Origin: an uncultured Eubacteriales bacterium
GTDB taxonomy: Bacteria; Bacillota; Clostridia; Oscillospirales; Oscillospiraceae
Assembly (NCBI GenBank): GCA_900549545.1
Contig: URPA01000004.1
Span: 5,944-69,943 of the forward strand
Direction of reading: 5' to 3'
DNA length: 64,000 nucleotides
Made by a program: the position numbers and the translations under genes. Each line of letters begins with the position of its first letter. Position 1 is the stretch's first letter. The notes beneath the pieces are model-generated. The model searched no databases, was not told the origin of the DNA, and worked only from the letters and a program-made list of their open reading frames with translations. Of this stretch, positions 49,157 through 57,978 are shown one piece after another.

Positions 49157-49814
49157 GGTTTTCTCCTTCATGTGTAAACAAATCTATCTCCCGCTGCAAA
49201 AGCCGGAACACATTCGCGATTAAATACCCGTCCGCGATGGCGTGGTTCAGGCGGACGCTTATAGGCATCATCAGTCTGCCGTTTTCCTCGCGATAGCTGC
49301 CCCAGTTGACGATAGGCGCGAAGGACAGATATCCATCCGGCAGCTCAATATTCAGCGCATCATACGACAGCCACGGGATGAACGAGGCGTCAAACCAGTT
49401 GGGGTGATTTTCCATGTCAAGCCCATACTCCCGTGTCTGCTTCGCGCGTTCAATATCCCGCTCCGCGCCCGCGTAAAAGGCGGAGTAATCCGCGTTATAC
49501 TCAGTGTAAACCGGGGTGCAGGTCTCGGTGTCCTCGTGGAAAACATACTGCGTCGGGTTAATGACATCATAGCAAATAAGCTCATCGCTCTGCCACAGGT
49601 AGCCCATTTTGTAATCGTCCCGCGAGTTGAGGGCTTTGCAGAGCAGGTACAAAAAGTTGATGTAGAACCTTGTCCCTGTTTTCCGTGAATGCTCCTCAAG
49701 CGCGGCGACATCAAGGCGTGCCGTCATTGAGGTGGAGCATTTGCAGTCCTGCGTAAAATGCCGGAATACGCCCTTGCGGTAATATTTCTCCTTATCAATA
49801 ATTTTATAGCTCAT
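49146..49814 (-). CDS. Chloramphenicol acetyltransferase-like (CatA-type) protein
   Basis: A 222-residue CAT-fold acetyltransferase. The catalytic motif HHAVxDG appears as LNHAIADGY near residue 196, keeping the catalytic His and the Asp-Gly. The N-terminal RHFTQDCKCSTSMTARLDV and the central SFIPWLSY are family features. Proteins of this size are common in Clostridia and many do not confer chloramphenicol resistance, so the acceptor is uncertain. Start ATG 49814 overlaps the GNAT stop region. Confidence 0.88.
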   Translation of the reverse strand: MSYKIIDKEKYYRKGVFRHFTQDCKCSTSMTARLDVAALEEHSRKTGTRFYINFLYLLCKALNSRDDYKMGYLWQSDELICYDVINPTQYVFHEDTETCTPVYTEYNADYSAFYAGAERDIERAKQTREYGLDMENHPNWFDASFIPWLSYDALNIELPDGYLSFAPIVNWGSYREENGRLMMPISVRLNHAIADGYLIANVFRLLQREIDLFTHEGENHGV

Positions 49815-49816
49815 TT

Positions 49817-50314
49817 TCACTCATCCCACTCATATGCCAGCTTAGGCCCGCCGTCAAATTGAATCAAACCGCAATATTCAAAGCCCTCTCTGTCAAGAAT
49901 GTGCTGCATGACCTTGTTTTCATCCTGCGTATCCACTCGTATGGCGCTGATATGCTGCGCCCGGCACAGGTCTTTTATTAAATTGATTGCCTCCTTCGAC
50001 AGCCCGCCGCCTCTTGCCTTTTCGCTGAACGCCATTCTATGAACCACCGCGTACGGTCTGTCCGTTTTCCACGCGCCGTCAATCCTGTGATATGCGGGCT
50101 CATCGCCGAAAACAATGCAGCAATATCCGATGACGCCCTCGTCACCTACGAAAGCATAGCCAATATTTTGAGCAATATCCTCATCAACGGTCTGCCGTGT
50201 GGGGTAGTCCGGGTGCCATTGCTCAAAGCCCATGGATTTGTGGTACGCTCTCGCGTCCTCTATGCATTGGTAACATATTTCAGCCTCGTTGGGCGCAGCC
50301 TTTCTTAAGTACAT
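49817..50314 (-). CDS. GNAT-family N-acetyltransferase
   Basis: A 165-residue acetyltransferase. GYAFVGDEGVIGYCCIVFGDEPAY is the central beta-sheet, HRMAFSEKARGGGLSKEAINL carries the acetyl-CoA loop (R/Q-x-x-G-x-G/A in looser form), and IRVDTQDENKVMQHILDREGFEYCG ends the fold. It follows the S66 peptidase gene and is coupled to the CAT-like gene. The acceptor is unknown. Confidence 0.92.
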   Translation of the reverse strand: MYLRKAAPNEAEICYQCIEDARAYHKSMGFEQWHPDYPTRQTVDEDIAQNIGYAFVGDEGVIGYCCIVFGDEPAYHRIDGAWKTDRPYAVVHRMAFSEKARGGGLSKEAINLIKDLCRAQHISAIRVDTQDENKVMQHILDREGFEYCGLIQFDGGPKLAYEWDE

Positions 50315-50350
50315 TTTTTCAATCTTCTTTGTCCTCGCAAATCCTCTTTT

Positions 50351-51382
50351 TCACTCGCCAAAGCGAATCACCTGCCGCCGCGCGTCGACCGTCGCGGTAA
50401 CGCCAAAAGGTATAATGCAGCGCGGCAGAGCGTGACCGATGTTGAGGTTGCACACAATGGGCAGCTCCGGCGCGGCGATTACATCCGCAAGAATCTCCTC
50501 ATACTCCCGCGCGTACACCTCATCCATCGGCTTTCCGACCAAAACGCCGGAGAGCACATCAAAAATGCCGGTATCCTTCAGCGCCGTCAGCGCCTTGCGG
50601 TAGGTCTCCGGCGGCATCTTCTCCTCGCTGGATTCGAGCAGCAGAATTTTGCCCGCCCAGTCCTCTTTTGCGGGAAACAGCCCGTATTTCTTGCACAGCA
50701 GCGGCATATCAGCATAGCGCTCAGGGCTGAAAAAATCGTAAATCGAATCTATGCAGCCGCCCAGAATTTCCCCGGAGAAAACGGGCGCGCCCTGCAATAA
50801 TTTGAAGCCCTGATTGGGGTGCGCCTTCAGCGGCACGCCAATTTGGTCCGGCCCGAAGCTCGTCCGCCCCTCATACCAAAGCTCGCTTGGGTGAAGCTCC
50901 TTTATCGTCCCGGTGGAAATCAGCTCTTCAAAATACTTTCGCGTGTACGGCAGCATCTCGCTGTCCAGCTCGCAAACATCCGCAAGGAAGGACTGCCCGT
51001 AAAAGCTCTTCATCCCCACCTTGTGGAGCATGAAATGGTTTATCGTCGTGTCCGAAAAGCCGAGAAAAACCTTGTCCGAGGCCGCATCCGCCAGCTCATT
51101 GTGTTCAAATAGATACGGCAGCAGGCGGGAGGGGTCATCCCCGCCGATGGCGCAGAGTATCATGTCAACCTCCGGGTCTCTCAGCGCCTGCAAAAGGTCA
51201 GCCGCCCGGGCCTCCGGGTGGTTTTTGATGTATTCGATGCCCATGAGCGCGTGCGGCATGAATGAGACCTCCAGCCCGAGGCCGCGCAGCCTGTTCACGC
51301 CGATTTCCACCTCATGCTTTGCAAAGTCCTCCCCGATTGTCCCGCTCGACAGGCTGACAATGGCGATGCTGTGTATCTTCAT
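50351..51382 (-). CDS. S66-family serine carboxypeptidase (LD-carboxypeptidase/MccF-like)
   Basis: A 343-residue S66 peptidase. The nucleophile Ser is in FLGFSDTTINH (about residue 110), following ILCAIGGDDPSRLLPYL, and NIGHALPR near 318 carries the His of the triad; the Glu would lie in GEILGGCID. LD-carboxypeptidases trim muropeptides, and MccF relatives cleave microcin C-type toxins. In this set of small accessory genes the self-immunity/detoxification alternative is plausible. Confidence 0.9.
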   Translation of the reverse strand: MKIHSIAIVSLSSGTIGEDFAKHEVEIGVNRLRGLGLEVSFMPHALMGIEYIKNHPEARAADLLQALRDPEVDMILCAIGGDDPSRLLPYLFEHNELADAASDKVFLGFSDTTINHFMLHKVGMKSFYGQSFLADVCELDSEMLPYTRKYFEELISTGTIKELHPSELWYEGRTSFGPDQIGVPLKAHPNQGFKLLQGAPVFSGEILGGCIDSIYDFFSPERYADMPLLCKKYGLFPAKEDWAGKILLLESSEEKMPPETYRKALTALKDTGIFDVLSGVLVGKPMDEVYAREYEEILADVIAAPELPIVCNLNIGHALPRCIIPFGVTATVDARRQVIRFGE

Positions 51383-51445
51383 TTTTATACCTCAATTTCG
51401 TGTTTTGCTCGGTTTTGGCTGAACGCTTTCAAATAATCGCGATAG

Positions 51446-52018
51446 CTAAAGATATCTGCCGGAATATAATTTACGGGCTTCCGCCGTCCACTTGCGGATA
51501 AAATCCGTCTTCGCTGCGGTATAGGCGTCCCGGTTATGCTCATATTTTTTCCATAATTTGAGTTTTAGAGTTTCATATTCCTTTGCAATCTGCGGATGCT
51601 CTTTCAAATAATCTCTGAAATACAGCTCATCATTATCTCCGGTATATCTCAGGTGCAGGTGAAACACCCTCTCGGCAAACCCTTTTTCGGTATACCCCTT
51701 GTTGAAAGAAAGTCTGTCAGGAGCCTCGGACATACAAATATAGCCGTTTTCTTCAATCAATTTTTTATAGTCGGATAACTTATAATCATATGGAATTTCC
51801 ACAAGAATATCAACAATCGGTTTTGCGCAAATAGAATTAATCGCCGTACTGCCTATATGATTTATTCTCTCTATTTCAGGCGCTTTGCTTTTCAAACCGT
51901 TTTCTTCATCAGCGTACCATTCTTCCCAGCAGGGCTGATGGTCTGTCAGGCATATTGGAAAAATCTGCCATAATTCTTCTAAGCTCATTTCTGACAGCTT
52001 CTTTTCTATTTTCTTCAC
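51446..52018 (-). CDS. GrpB-family nucleotidyltransferase-fold protein
   Basis: A 190-residue GrpB/UPF0157 protein. INHIGSTAINSICAKPIVDILVEI (about 53-76) is the family's nucleotidyltransferase-like motif, and FHLHLRYTGDNDELYFRDYLKEHP follows. Some GrpB proteins are fused with dephospho-CoA kinase, but the role of stand-alone copies is unknown. Codon use here is lower in GC than in the core genes. Confidence 0.9.
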   Translation of the reverse strand: MKKIEKKLSEMSLEELWQIFPICLTDHQPCWEEWYADEENGLKSKAPEIERINHIGSTAINSICAKPIVDILVEIPYDYKLSDYKKLIEENGYICMSEAPDRLSFNKGYTEKGFAERVFHLHLRYTGDNDELYFRDYLKEHPQIAKEYETLKLKLWKKYEHNRDAYTAAKTDFIRKWTAEARKLYSGRYL

Positions 52019-52062
52019 CTCCGGCGCCGATTTGCCTCTCCATAACTTCCCGCAAGCTGAAA

Positions 52063-52410
52063 TTATGTGTTCAACTCCCTGCCTCTCATAGCCGCAGCGA
52101 ATTGTTCCAAATTCGTTCTGTGCTTGTACTTTACGGATGCTGCTCTGTCCTTCTCAAGGATGACTTCATTCATATTAATATCGTTCAGCGCAGCGATGGC
52201 AACAGCATAATGAATCACATCCGCAAGTTCGCTGCCTAACTCTGCCCGCAAATCTTCATTATCAGATGATTTTCTGCCTGCTTTTTTGTTCAGGACTTCC
52301 GCAACTTCGCCAATTTCTTCCACAAGCTTCATAAAAAGACTTTCGGCTATTCCGCCATTGCTGTAATGATCCAGTAAATATGCTCCCAGCTCCTCTATCG
52401 TCACTTTCAT
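52063..52410 (-). CDS. MazG-like nucleotide pyrophosphohydrolase
   Basis: A 115-residue all-helical protein with the metal-binding pattern KLVEEIGEVAEVLN (ExxE, about 28-41) and ELGSELADVIHYAVAIA (ExxD, about 57-73). Such small enzymes hydrolyse NTPs or modified nucleotides. It belongs to the minus-strand accessory gene series. Confidence 0.87.
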   Translation of the reverse strand: MKVTIEELGAYLLDHYSNGGIAESLFMKLVEEIGEVAEVLNKKAGRKSSDNEDLRAELGSELADVIHYAVAIAALNDINMNEVILEKDRAASVKYKHRTNLEQFAAAMRGRELNT

Positions 52411-52450
52411 AATCTGTTTTCCTCCGCAACTATCGCCAAGCGTGAATATA

Positions 52451-53074
52451 TCAAATGCTGTTATAAAACTCCCGCAGTAGGCCTGCCAATTCCACCGGGG
52501 TCTCCAAGTTTACCTCATGCCCTGCTCCCGGGATCTCCTTGAATTGAGCATGCGGCAGGCTCTCCGCCAGCTCGATTGAGGCTTTTTTGTTCGCGCTGTC
52601 CTTCCCGCCGCAAATGACCAGCACCGGGCAGGTGACCCGGCTCAGTGAAGCGCTGAAATCCAGCACCGCCATGCTGTTACACAGGCTTATAAACTCGCGC
52701 TTTCCAAAGCCCGTCTGCCTGAACATCGAGCGCGGCATCAGGTGAAACAGCGCGTTTTGCAGCTTTAACAGTCGTGCCGGCATTTTATACTGCGCCGCAA
52801 TCAGGACTAATGCCCTGACCTTTTCGGGATGTATTATCGCATAGTTCAGCGCCAGCACACCGCCAAGAGACAGCCCACACAAGGTGATTTTTTCAGCTTC
52901 CGCATTGCACATTTCTGAAAAAGCGGAGTAAAGCGCGGGATAAACTGCCGTTTTCCCGCTGAGCAGCTGCGCAAGCTCGGGGCAGACGCTGTTCTCCGGC
53001 GCTTCTGTTGCAGCTATTACCTTGTCCCAGCTGTCGGCACTCTGCCCCAGCCCATGCAGGTAAAAGTATTTCAT
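52451..53074 (-). CDS. Alpha/beta hydrolase
   Basis: A 207-residue hydrolase starting at ATG 53074, which has GGAGGGA upstream; the longer frame runs into repeat DNA. HGLGQSADSWDKV gives the oxyanion region, the nucleophile Ser is in CGLSLGGVLAL, Asp in ICGGKDSANK and His in PGAGHEVN, so the triad is complete. Substrate unknown. Confidence 0.9.
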   Translation of the reverse strand: MKYFYLHGLGQSADSWDKVIAATEAPENSVCPELAQLLSGKTAVYPALYSAFSEMCNAEAEKITLCGLSLGGVLALNYAIIHPEKVRALVLIAAQYKMPARLLKLQNALFHLMPRSMFRQTGFGKREFISLCNSMAVLDFSASLSRVTCPVLVICGGKDSANKKASIELAESLPHAQFKEIPGAGHEVNLETPVELAGLLREFYNSI

Positions 53075-53104
53075 CTGTTCCCTCCAGAACTTTCGTTTTT
53101 TTAA

Positions 53105-53310
53105 ACTGGACAAACTGGAAGTTGTAGGGCTCTGCGCCACACCATCTTGGCGCCCCCTACGGGGGAGCTGTCTTGCTGCGTAGCGGCAAGACTGAGGGGG
53201 GACTCTCTAAGGTAAACCGCCCCCTATCGGCTCGCAAGCTCGCCACTTCCCCCAATGGGGGAAGCAAGATTAGCTGCGGTGCAAATTCAGCGCTTTCACC
53301 TAAATTTGCG
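53105..53310. repeat. Intergenic repeat B, copy 2
   Basis: Reverse complement of repeat B at 47690-47880, with shared blocks CTTGCCGCTACGCAGCAAGA and GATAGGGGGCGGTTTAC (as read on the other copy). The run 53075-53841 holds no convincing gene: beyond this copy it contains GGGGAGCTGTCAGCGAAGCTGACTGAGGGG-type hairpins near 53335-53365, an inverted repeat CCGACGCAGA/TCTGCGTCGG (53534-53569) and repeat A. Confidence 0.85.
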
Positions 53311-53737
53311 CAATCCAAAGGCTCCACTGCGTAAGGGGAGCTGTCAGCGAAGCTGACTGAGGGGTCGTTACCTGTGCTGCGATTAGCTTTATTGCTCAAA
53401 TATCGCACATTTACAATCCCTCAGTCTCGTCAGAACAGGCTCATACCGCTCTGCTACGTCAGACGAAAGCATTTCCATTCCGTTTCCCGCTGAGAGCGGA
53501 AAACTACATATTCATTGCTTCCGTCTTCCTTCTCCGACGCAGACCCGCTGTCGCTGGGCTCTGCGTCGGGGGCGATGAGAAGAGCGGAAAACTGCCGCTA
53601 TATTCCCCCGTTCTTCCTCTCAAAATTGACCCTACGCCCGCTTCGCTGGGCTTCAATTTTGTTTTAGATTGCCGCCAGCTCCCTTTACACAAGGGAGCCA
53701 AAAATGTGTGCAACATCGTAAAATTTGTACCAATCTC

Positions 53738-53790
53738 TTGGCTCGCCCTCTGGGAGAGCTGGCGAGCGTAAGCGAGACTGAGAGGGTATC
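53738..53790. repeat. Intergenic repeat A, copy 2
   Basis: Direct copy of 47530-47582 with one difference (CTCG for CTCT). Together the copies bound the 47.5-53.8 kb accessory gene set. Confidence 0.93.
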
Positions 53791-53841
53791 AAGTAAAAGG
53801 AGGAGCTTTTGTCCCATTTCCGGCGGCCTATGATTCATAGA

Positions 53842-53871
53842 TTGACTTTCCCGGGCGGTGTGCCCTATACT
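53842..53871 (+). promoter_or_regulatory. Promoter of the membrane-bound XRE regulator
   Basis: TTGACT (53842-53847), 18-base spacer and TATACT (53866-53871). Transcription would begin near 53878, only 4 bases before the first ATG, which favours the TTG start at 53897. Confidence 0.75.
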
Positions 53872-53896
53872 GGCATTGTTCATGGGAGATGATGCT

Positions 53897-54880
53897 TTGG
53901 AAAACAACACAACTGGCGCGTTCTTAGCCGCCGAGAGAAAGGCCAAGGGGCTGACGCAAAAGCAGCTTGCGGAGCGGCTGCATGTCAGTGATAAGGCCGT
54001 GTCCCGCTGGGAGACTGGCAGAGGCTTGCCTGACGCGGCGCTTATGCTGCCGCTGTGTGAGATTTTGGGCATCTCCGTCAATGAGCTGCTCTCGGGCAGA
54101 CGGATTGCCGCGACGGAGCAACAAAAGGCGGCGGACAAAAACCTCCTGCGGCTCATAAAAGAGAACTCCCGATTTAAAATAAAGCAGCTTGCCGGCGCGA
54201 TTATCAGCGCCGTGCTGATAATTTTGCTGATGCTGGGGCTGTACCGCATGGATTTTTGCGTGGATGTCACCTCAACTCAGAAGCTCGAGGCGGCTATCGA
54301 CGCCTATGACGACCCGGAGCGGCAGAGCAATGTTGACGTGCTGGAGATGGAGCGGGAGGGCAGGTATCTGTTCGTGCTGTTCTCGGCGCGCGAGGAGTAT
54401 TCAACCGGCCTTGCCACCTTGGAGCGGGGCATTTTCGGCGAATATCGGTTTCTCTCCTGCTCCGTGACGAATGAGCCGCTGTATGCTGCACAGGTGGAAA
54501 GAGCCTCCGGCAAGAGCAGGCTTCTTATCTATGGCGCGAACAAGCTGCCGGGAGTTGCCAGCTTCGCGCTGTATGATAACTGGGAGCGGCAGGGTGAGCC
54601 TGTCTACAAGTCCGCCGCGCCCGACGCGCCGTTTCTGACCATACTTCAAGAGCCGGGAATACAGGCGGCGCAGTGGTTTCGTTATTACGACGCTGCCGGC
54701 AATGAGCTTGACGACAGAGAGCTGAGGGCGGAGCTTACGGACAGCGATCACATCGGCGGGCACGGCACAGGTACGGCGGAGCTGTTCATGCTCTATGTCT
54801 GGGAGGGCATCCTGCTCCTGCTGGGAGTGACCTTTGTGCGCTATTTTCTATCCCCGCCGAAAGAGGAAAAGGATGAATAA
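53897..54880 (+). CDS. XRE-family HTH regulator with membrane-anchored extracellular domain
   Basis: A 327-residue protein. The Cro/CI-type HTH (about 8-62) reads FLAAERKAKGLTQKQLAERLHVSDKAVSRWETGRGLPD in type, followed by a linker, a membrane helix (about 98-118), an extracytoplasmic domain and a second helix near the end (about 298-317). A membrane-bound repressor of this kind could sense an envelope signal directly. TTG 53897 with GGGAG 8 bases upstream is the preferred start; ATG 53882 is the alternative. Confidence 0.82.
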   Translation: MENNTTGAFLAAERKAKGLTQKQLAERLHVSDKAVSRWETGRGLPDAALMLPLCEILGISVNELLSGRRIAATEQQKAADKNLLRLIKENSRFKIKQLAGAIISAVLIILLMLGLYRMDFCVDVTSTQKLEAAIDAYDDPERQSNVDVLEMEREGRYLFVLFSAREEYSTGLATLERGIFGEYRFLSCSVTNEPLYAAQVERASGKSRLLIYGANKLPGVASFALYDNWERQGEPVYKSAAPDAPFLTILQEPGIQAAQWFRYYDAAGNELDDRELRAELTDSDHIGGHGTGTAELFMLYVWEGILLLLGVTFVRYFLSPPKEEKDE

Positions 54881-54887
54881 ATAAAAC

Positions 54888-54921
54888 ACACCGCCGGAGG
54901 TCATTTGACCTCCGGCGGTGT
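54888..54921. terminator. Bidirectional terminator hairpin
   Basis: ACACCGCCGGAGGTCA pairs perfectly with TGACCTCCGGCGGTGT around TT, between convergent genes. Confidence 0.9.
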
Positions 54922-54931
54922 CGTTTCAAAG

Positions 54932-55429
54932 TCAGTTGGCGGGCTGCTCTATGCACTCGGTTATGTACTGCTCAACAGCGTCCACTTCCATTCCCAGCGC
55001 GACGGCGAGCTCACCATGGAGCATATCCTTCGCGCGGCGCATTGTGGCCTCGGCCCGGCTGCTGCGGGTCTTCTTGCCGGAGATGCGCTGGCGCAGGCCC
55101 TTGACAATGGCGACCAGCGCCTCACAGGTGTGCTGCTTGAAAAGCTCCTTATAAAACGCGTCCACATGGTTAAAGCGGCTGTCGTTGCAGATGGCGGGCG
55201 CAATGCCCGGGATGGCGGCGATGAGCGCCTCGGCCTCCTCGCGGCTGATAACGGGGCGCATGAAGGCCCCGGAGTCCACAGGCGTAAAGTATGTTCCGCT
55301 GCCGATAAGAGGGCGAAGGTGATAGTAAAGCTTGTTCTTATCGGTCCCGCTCATAGAGAGCGGAGCAATCGCGTACACAGTACAGACGCCGTTTTCTCCA
55401 TATACAATTTTGTCCCCTATCGCATACAT
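54932..55429 (-). CDS. CarD-family transcriptional regulator
   Basis: A 165-residue protein with the RNA polymerase-interacting CarD/CdnL/TRCF N-terminal domain (about 1-60: IGDKIVYGENGVCTVYAIAPL) and an all-helical DNA-binding C-terminal domain. CarD relatives bind the polymerase beta subunit and stabilise open complexes at stable-RNA and growth promoters. A promoter (TTGTAA-17-TAGTAT) precedes it at 55445-55473. It is a single gene. Confidence 0.93.
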   Translation of the reverse strand: MYAIGDKIVYGENGVCTVYAIAPLSMSGTDKNKLYYHLRPLIGSGTYFTPVDSGAFMRPVISREEAEALIAAIPGIAPAICNDSRFNHVDAFYKELFKQHTCEALVAIVKGLRQRISGKKTRSSRAEATMRRAKDMLHGELAVALGMEVDAVEQYITECIEQPAN

Positions 55430-55444
55430 TCAAACAAAACCCCT

Positions 55445-55473
55445 ATACTATTACTTTCGTATCTATTTTACAA
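55445..55473 (-). promoter_or_regulatory. Promoter of the CarD-type gene
   Basis: On the minus strand TTGTAA (55473-55468), 17-base spacer and TAGTAT (55450-55445), about 16 bases before the start codon. Confidence 0.6.
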
Positions 55474-55613
55474 CATTTTTATTGTAAATTTCAACATTTA
55501 TTTGTAAATGTCTGAAATAATATGCAAAATTTTCCCGCTCCGTAACTAAATATAATACAAAACCGCCTTTATGCAGCGGGCATTATTTGCACATTGTGAA
55601 TATTCCGCGTCTG

Positions 55614-55622
55614 TGATATAAT
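55614..55622 (+). promoter_or_regulatory. Extended -10 promoter of the CmpB-like gene
   Basis: TGA-TATAAT with TATAAT at 55617-55622. No strong -35 box is seen. The rest of the gap 55474-55613 is AT-rich with no gene visible. Confidence 0.65.
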
Positions 55623-55654
55623 CAGACCATTATCAAGAAAAGAGGATGAGGAGT

Positions 55655-56581
55655 TTGGGCTATTCGCTGTATCAGATGGGCTGGATTTTGATGATATACT
55701 CGGTGCTCGGCTGGTGTGTAGAGGTGGCGTACGCGGCGGTGCACCGCGGCCGCTTCGTCAACCGCGGCTTTCTCAACGGCCCGGTCTGCCCTATCTACGG
55801 CTTTGGCATACTGATTGTCGTGCTGCTGCTCGAGCCGGTGAAGGATAATTTCGCGCTGCTCTTTTTCGGCAGCGTTGTGCTGACCTCCGCCCTGGAGTTT
55901 CTGGTGGGCTTCATTATGGAGCGCTTTTTTAAGGATAAATGGTGGGATTACTCCAACAATCCCTTCAATATAAAGGGCTATATCTGCCTTGAGTTTTCAA
56001 TCATATGGGGCCTGGGCTGCGTGCTGGTGGTGGATGTGGTCCACCCTGGTATTATGGACCTGATAAACGCCATTCCATACACTCTCGGCAAATGGCTGCT
56101 GCCGTTGCTGTTTGTGGTTCTGGCGGCGGACGGGATAATCACGCTCTGGGCGCTGCTGAAGCTGCCCAAGCGCTTTAAGGCCATGGAGGAGCTGGAAAAG
56201 GCTATCCACGGCCTGTCAGACGCGATGGGTGAAAACCTCATATATAAGCCGGTTGAGAAAAACGTGGAGCGGCTGCAAAGCTTTGAGGAGAAGCACCCGG
56301 AGGTTGCGGAGAAGAAGCAGGAATATACAAAGGATATTCTTGATAAGCGCGCCGAGATTAACGACCGCCTCAAGGAGCGGGAGGACGCGGGCAAGGAAGC
56401 TCTGCGCGAGAGAAAGGCCGAGCTTGAGCAGCGCCTTTCCGAGCTTCGCGGCCGGGGCTTTGTCCAGCGCCGCATAACCGCGGCCTACCCGAAGCTGCTT
56501 GAAGGCCGCCACAACGGCGCGAACTTCCGAAAGCTGAAAGAGCACTATGAGGGGCTTGGAGCACGGAAGAACAGGAAATAA
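55655..56581 (+). CDS. CmpB-family putative ABC transporter permease
   Basis: A 308-residue protein with about five membrane segments in residues 1-175, including SVLGWCVEVAYAAVHRGRFVNRGFLNGPVCPIYGFG, the signature of the PF06541 (CmpB-like) family, then a long charged coiled coil (about 185-290). TTG 55655 has AGAGG 9 bases upstream; the ATG at 55646 touches that site and is less likely. The family is widespread in Clostridia and of unknown function despite its transporter label. Confidence 0.87.
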   Translation: MGYSLYQMGWILMIYSVLGWCVEVAYAAVHRGRFVNRGFLNGPVCPIYGFGILIVVLLLEPVKDNFALLFFGSVVLTSALEFLVGFIMERFFKDKWWDYSNNPFNIKGYICLEFSIIWGLGCVLVVDVVHPGIMDLINAIPYTLGKWLLPLLFVVLAADGIITLWALLKLPKRFKAMEELEKAIHGLSDAMGENLIYKPVEKNVERLQSFEEKHPEVAEKKQEYTKDILDKRAEINDRLKEREDAGKEALRERKAELEQRLSELRGRGFVQRRITAAYPKLLEGRHNGANFRKLKEHYEGLGARKNRK

Positions 56582-56608
56582 ACCGTACTAACGAGAGAGG
56601 CAGAATTT

Positions 56609-57961
56609 ATGCCGGAACTGGAACGGCCGCGCAAGGCGGAGAAAACAATATGCGCCCTTGGCATTGCTGCGGTCGTGGCGGCGTATGTCATTTGGGCCGT
56701 CAGCGGTGCGCACGCGAACAAGGCCGGGTACACCGTGGCCGCTGTCAGCGCCGGGCTGTTTATTGTGCTGGGGCTGCGTTTTGTGCCTCAGTGGATGCGT
56801 TTCTGGTCCAGGGACTGGCGCGAGACACCTGCCGGGAAAGAAGAAAAGGAGCCGCTTTGGCTGATTTTTGCCGGGGCTATGGCGGTTTTCGCCCTCGTCC
56901 AGTTGACGCAGTACTGCTTCCAGCGGCTGGCAGGCGACCAATCTGACTTTTTCAAGGGGCTTGGCATCTGGCTGCATCTGGACTCGGGGCGGTATTTCGC
57001 CATTGCGGAGGATTGGTACCCGGCGCCGGGCATGCCCGAGTGTGAGAATCTGGTGTTTTTCCCGGCGTATCCGCTGGCCGTCAGGCTTCTGAATTATCTT
57101 ACGGGAAGCAGCATGGCCTCCGGACTTCTGGCCACGGCCCTGTTTTACGGGGGTGCTGCCTGTTTTGTGTATAAGCTGCTGCGGCTGGATTTTTCCAGAG
57201 CGGCTTCGCTCAGAACTATAAAATATATGGCGATACTGCCTGCGGCGTTTTTCTTCTCGGCGCCTATGAGCGAGAGCCTGTTTTTACTGCTGTGTGCCGC
57301 TTGCGCGTATTTTGCCCGTTCAGGAAAATGGGCGGCGGGCTGCATCATGGGGGCGCTGGCGGCGTTTACCCGTTCTGTGGGCATACTGACGATGGTGTTT
57401 TTGATAATGGAAGCTGTGTCGGCCTGTATCCATTCGGGTGAGGGCCTGAAAAAATGGTTGCCCAAATTCGCGGCGATATTGATAGTACCGCTCGGGCTCC
57501 TTGCGTATATGCTCATCAATTACACCGTGACCGGCGACCCACTCGCCTTCTTCGAGTACGAGAGCAAATACTGGGGGCAGAGCCTGACGCTGTTTTTCTC
57601 TACTATGGCGTTCCAGCTTGACAATGGGCTTGCTATGCTGGGCACACCGGATTACTATGTTGCTTTGGCCACATGGCTGCCGAATGTGGCGTATGAGCTG
57701 GCGGTGCTTATTCTACTGGCTTTCGCGGTGAAGAAGTTTCGCCCGAGTTACGGCGCGTGGTTCATTGTTTATTATGTGCTCACCATTGGAGCAACATATC
57801 TGATCAGCGGCCCCAGATATCTTGTAGCGGCGCTGCCGGTATATCCCGCCCTCGCCATTGCGACGGAGAACCGGAAGTTTGATCTTGCCTTCAGCCTGCT
57901 CTGCATTGTGCTGTCGCTGTTTTATCTTTACTTGTTTGTGCTCCACTGGGGAGTATATTGA
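56609..57961 (+). CDS. PIG-V-like membrane mannosyltransferase
   Basis: A 450-residue polytopic protein with about ten membrane segments. WLHLDSGRYFAIAEDWY (about 114-130) followed by NLVFFPAYPLAVRLL are hallmarks of the PIG-V/GPI mannosyltransferase 2-like family, in which the Asp is catalytic. Bacterial members transfer sugars from lipid-linked donors to envelope polymers or proteins. The next gene begins at its stop. Confidence 0.83.
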   Translation: MPELERPRKAEKTICALGIAAVVAAYVIWAVSGAHANKAGYTVAAVSAGLFIVLGLRFVPQWMRFWSRDWRETPAGKEEKEPLWLIFAGAMAVFALVQLTQYCFQRLAGDQSDFFKGLGIWLHLDSGRYFAIAEDWYPAPGMPECENLVFFPAYPLAVRLLNYLTGSSMASGLLATALFYGGAACFVYKLLRLDFSRAASLRTIKYMAILPAAFFFSAPMSESLFLLLCAACAYFARSGKWAAGCIMGALAAFTRSVGILTMVFLIMEAVSACIHSGEGLKKWLPKFAAILIVPLGLLAYMLINYTVTGDPLAFFEYESKYWGQSLTLFFSTMAFQLDNGLAMLGTPDYYVALATWLPNVAYELAVLILLAFAVKKFRPSYGAWFIVYYVLTIGATYLISGPRYLVAALPVYPALAIATENRKFDLAFSLLCIVLSLFYLYLFVLHWGVY

Positions 57962-57978
57962 AAAACGGAGAGAAAACA

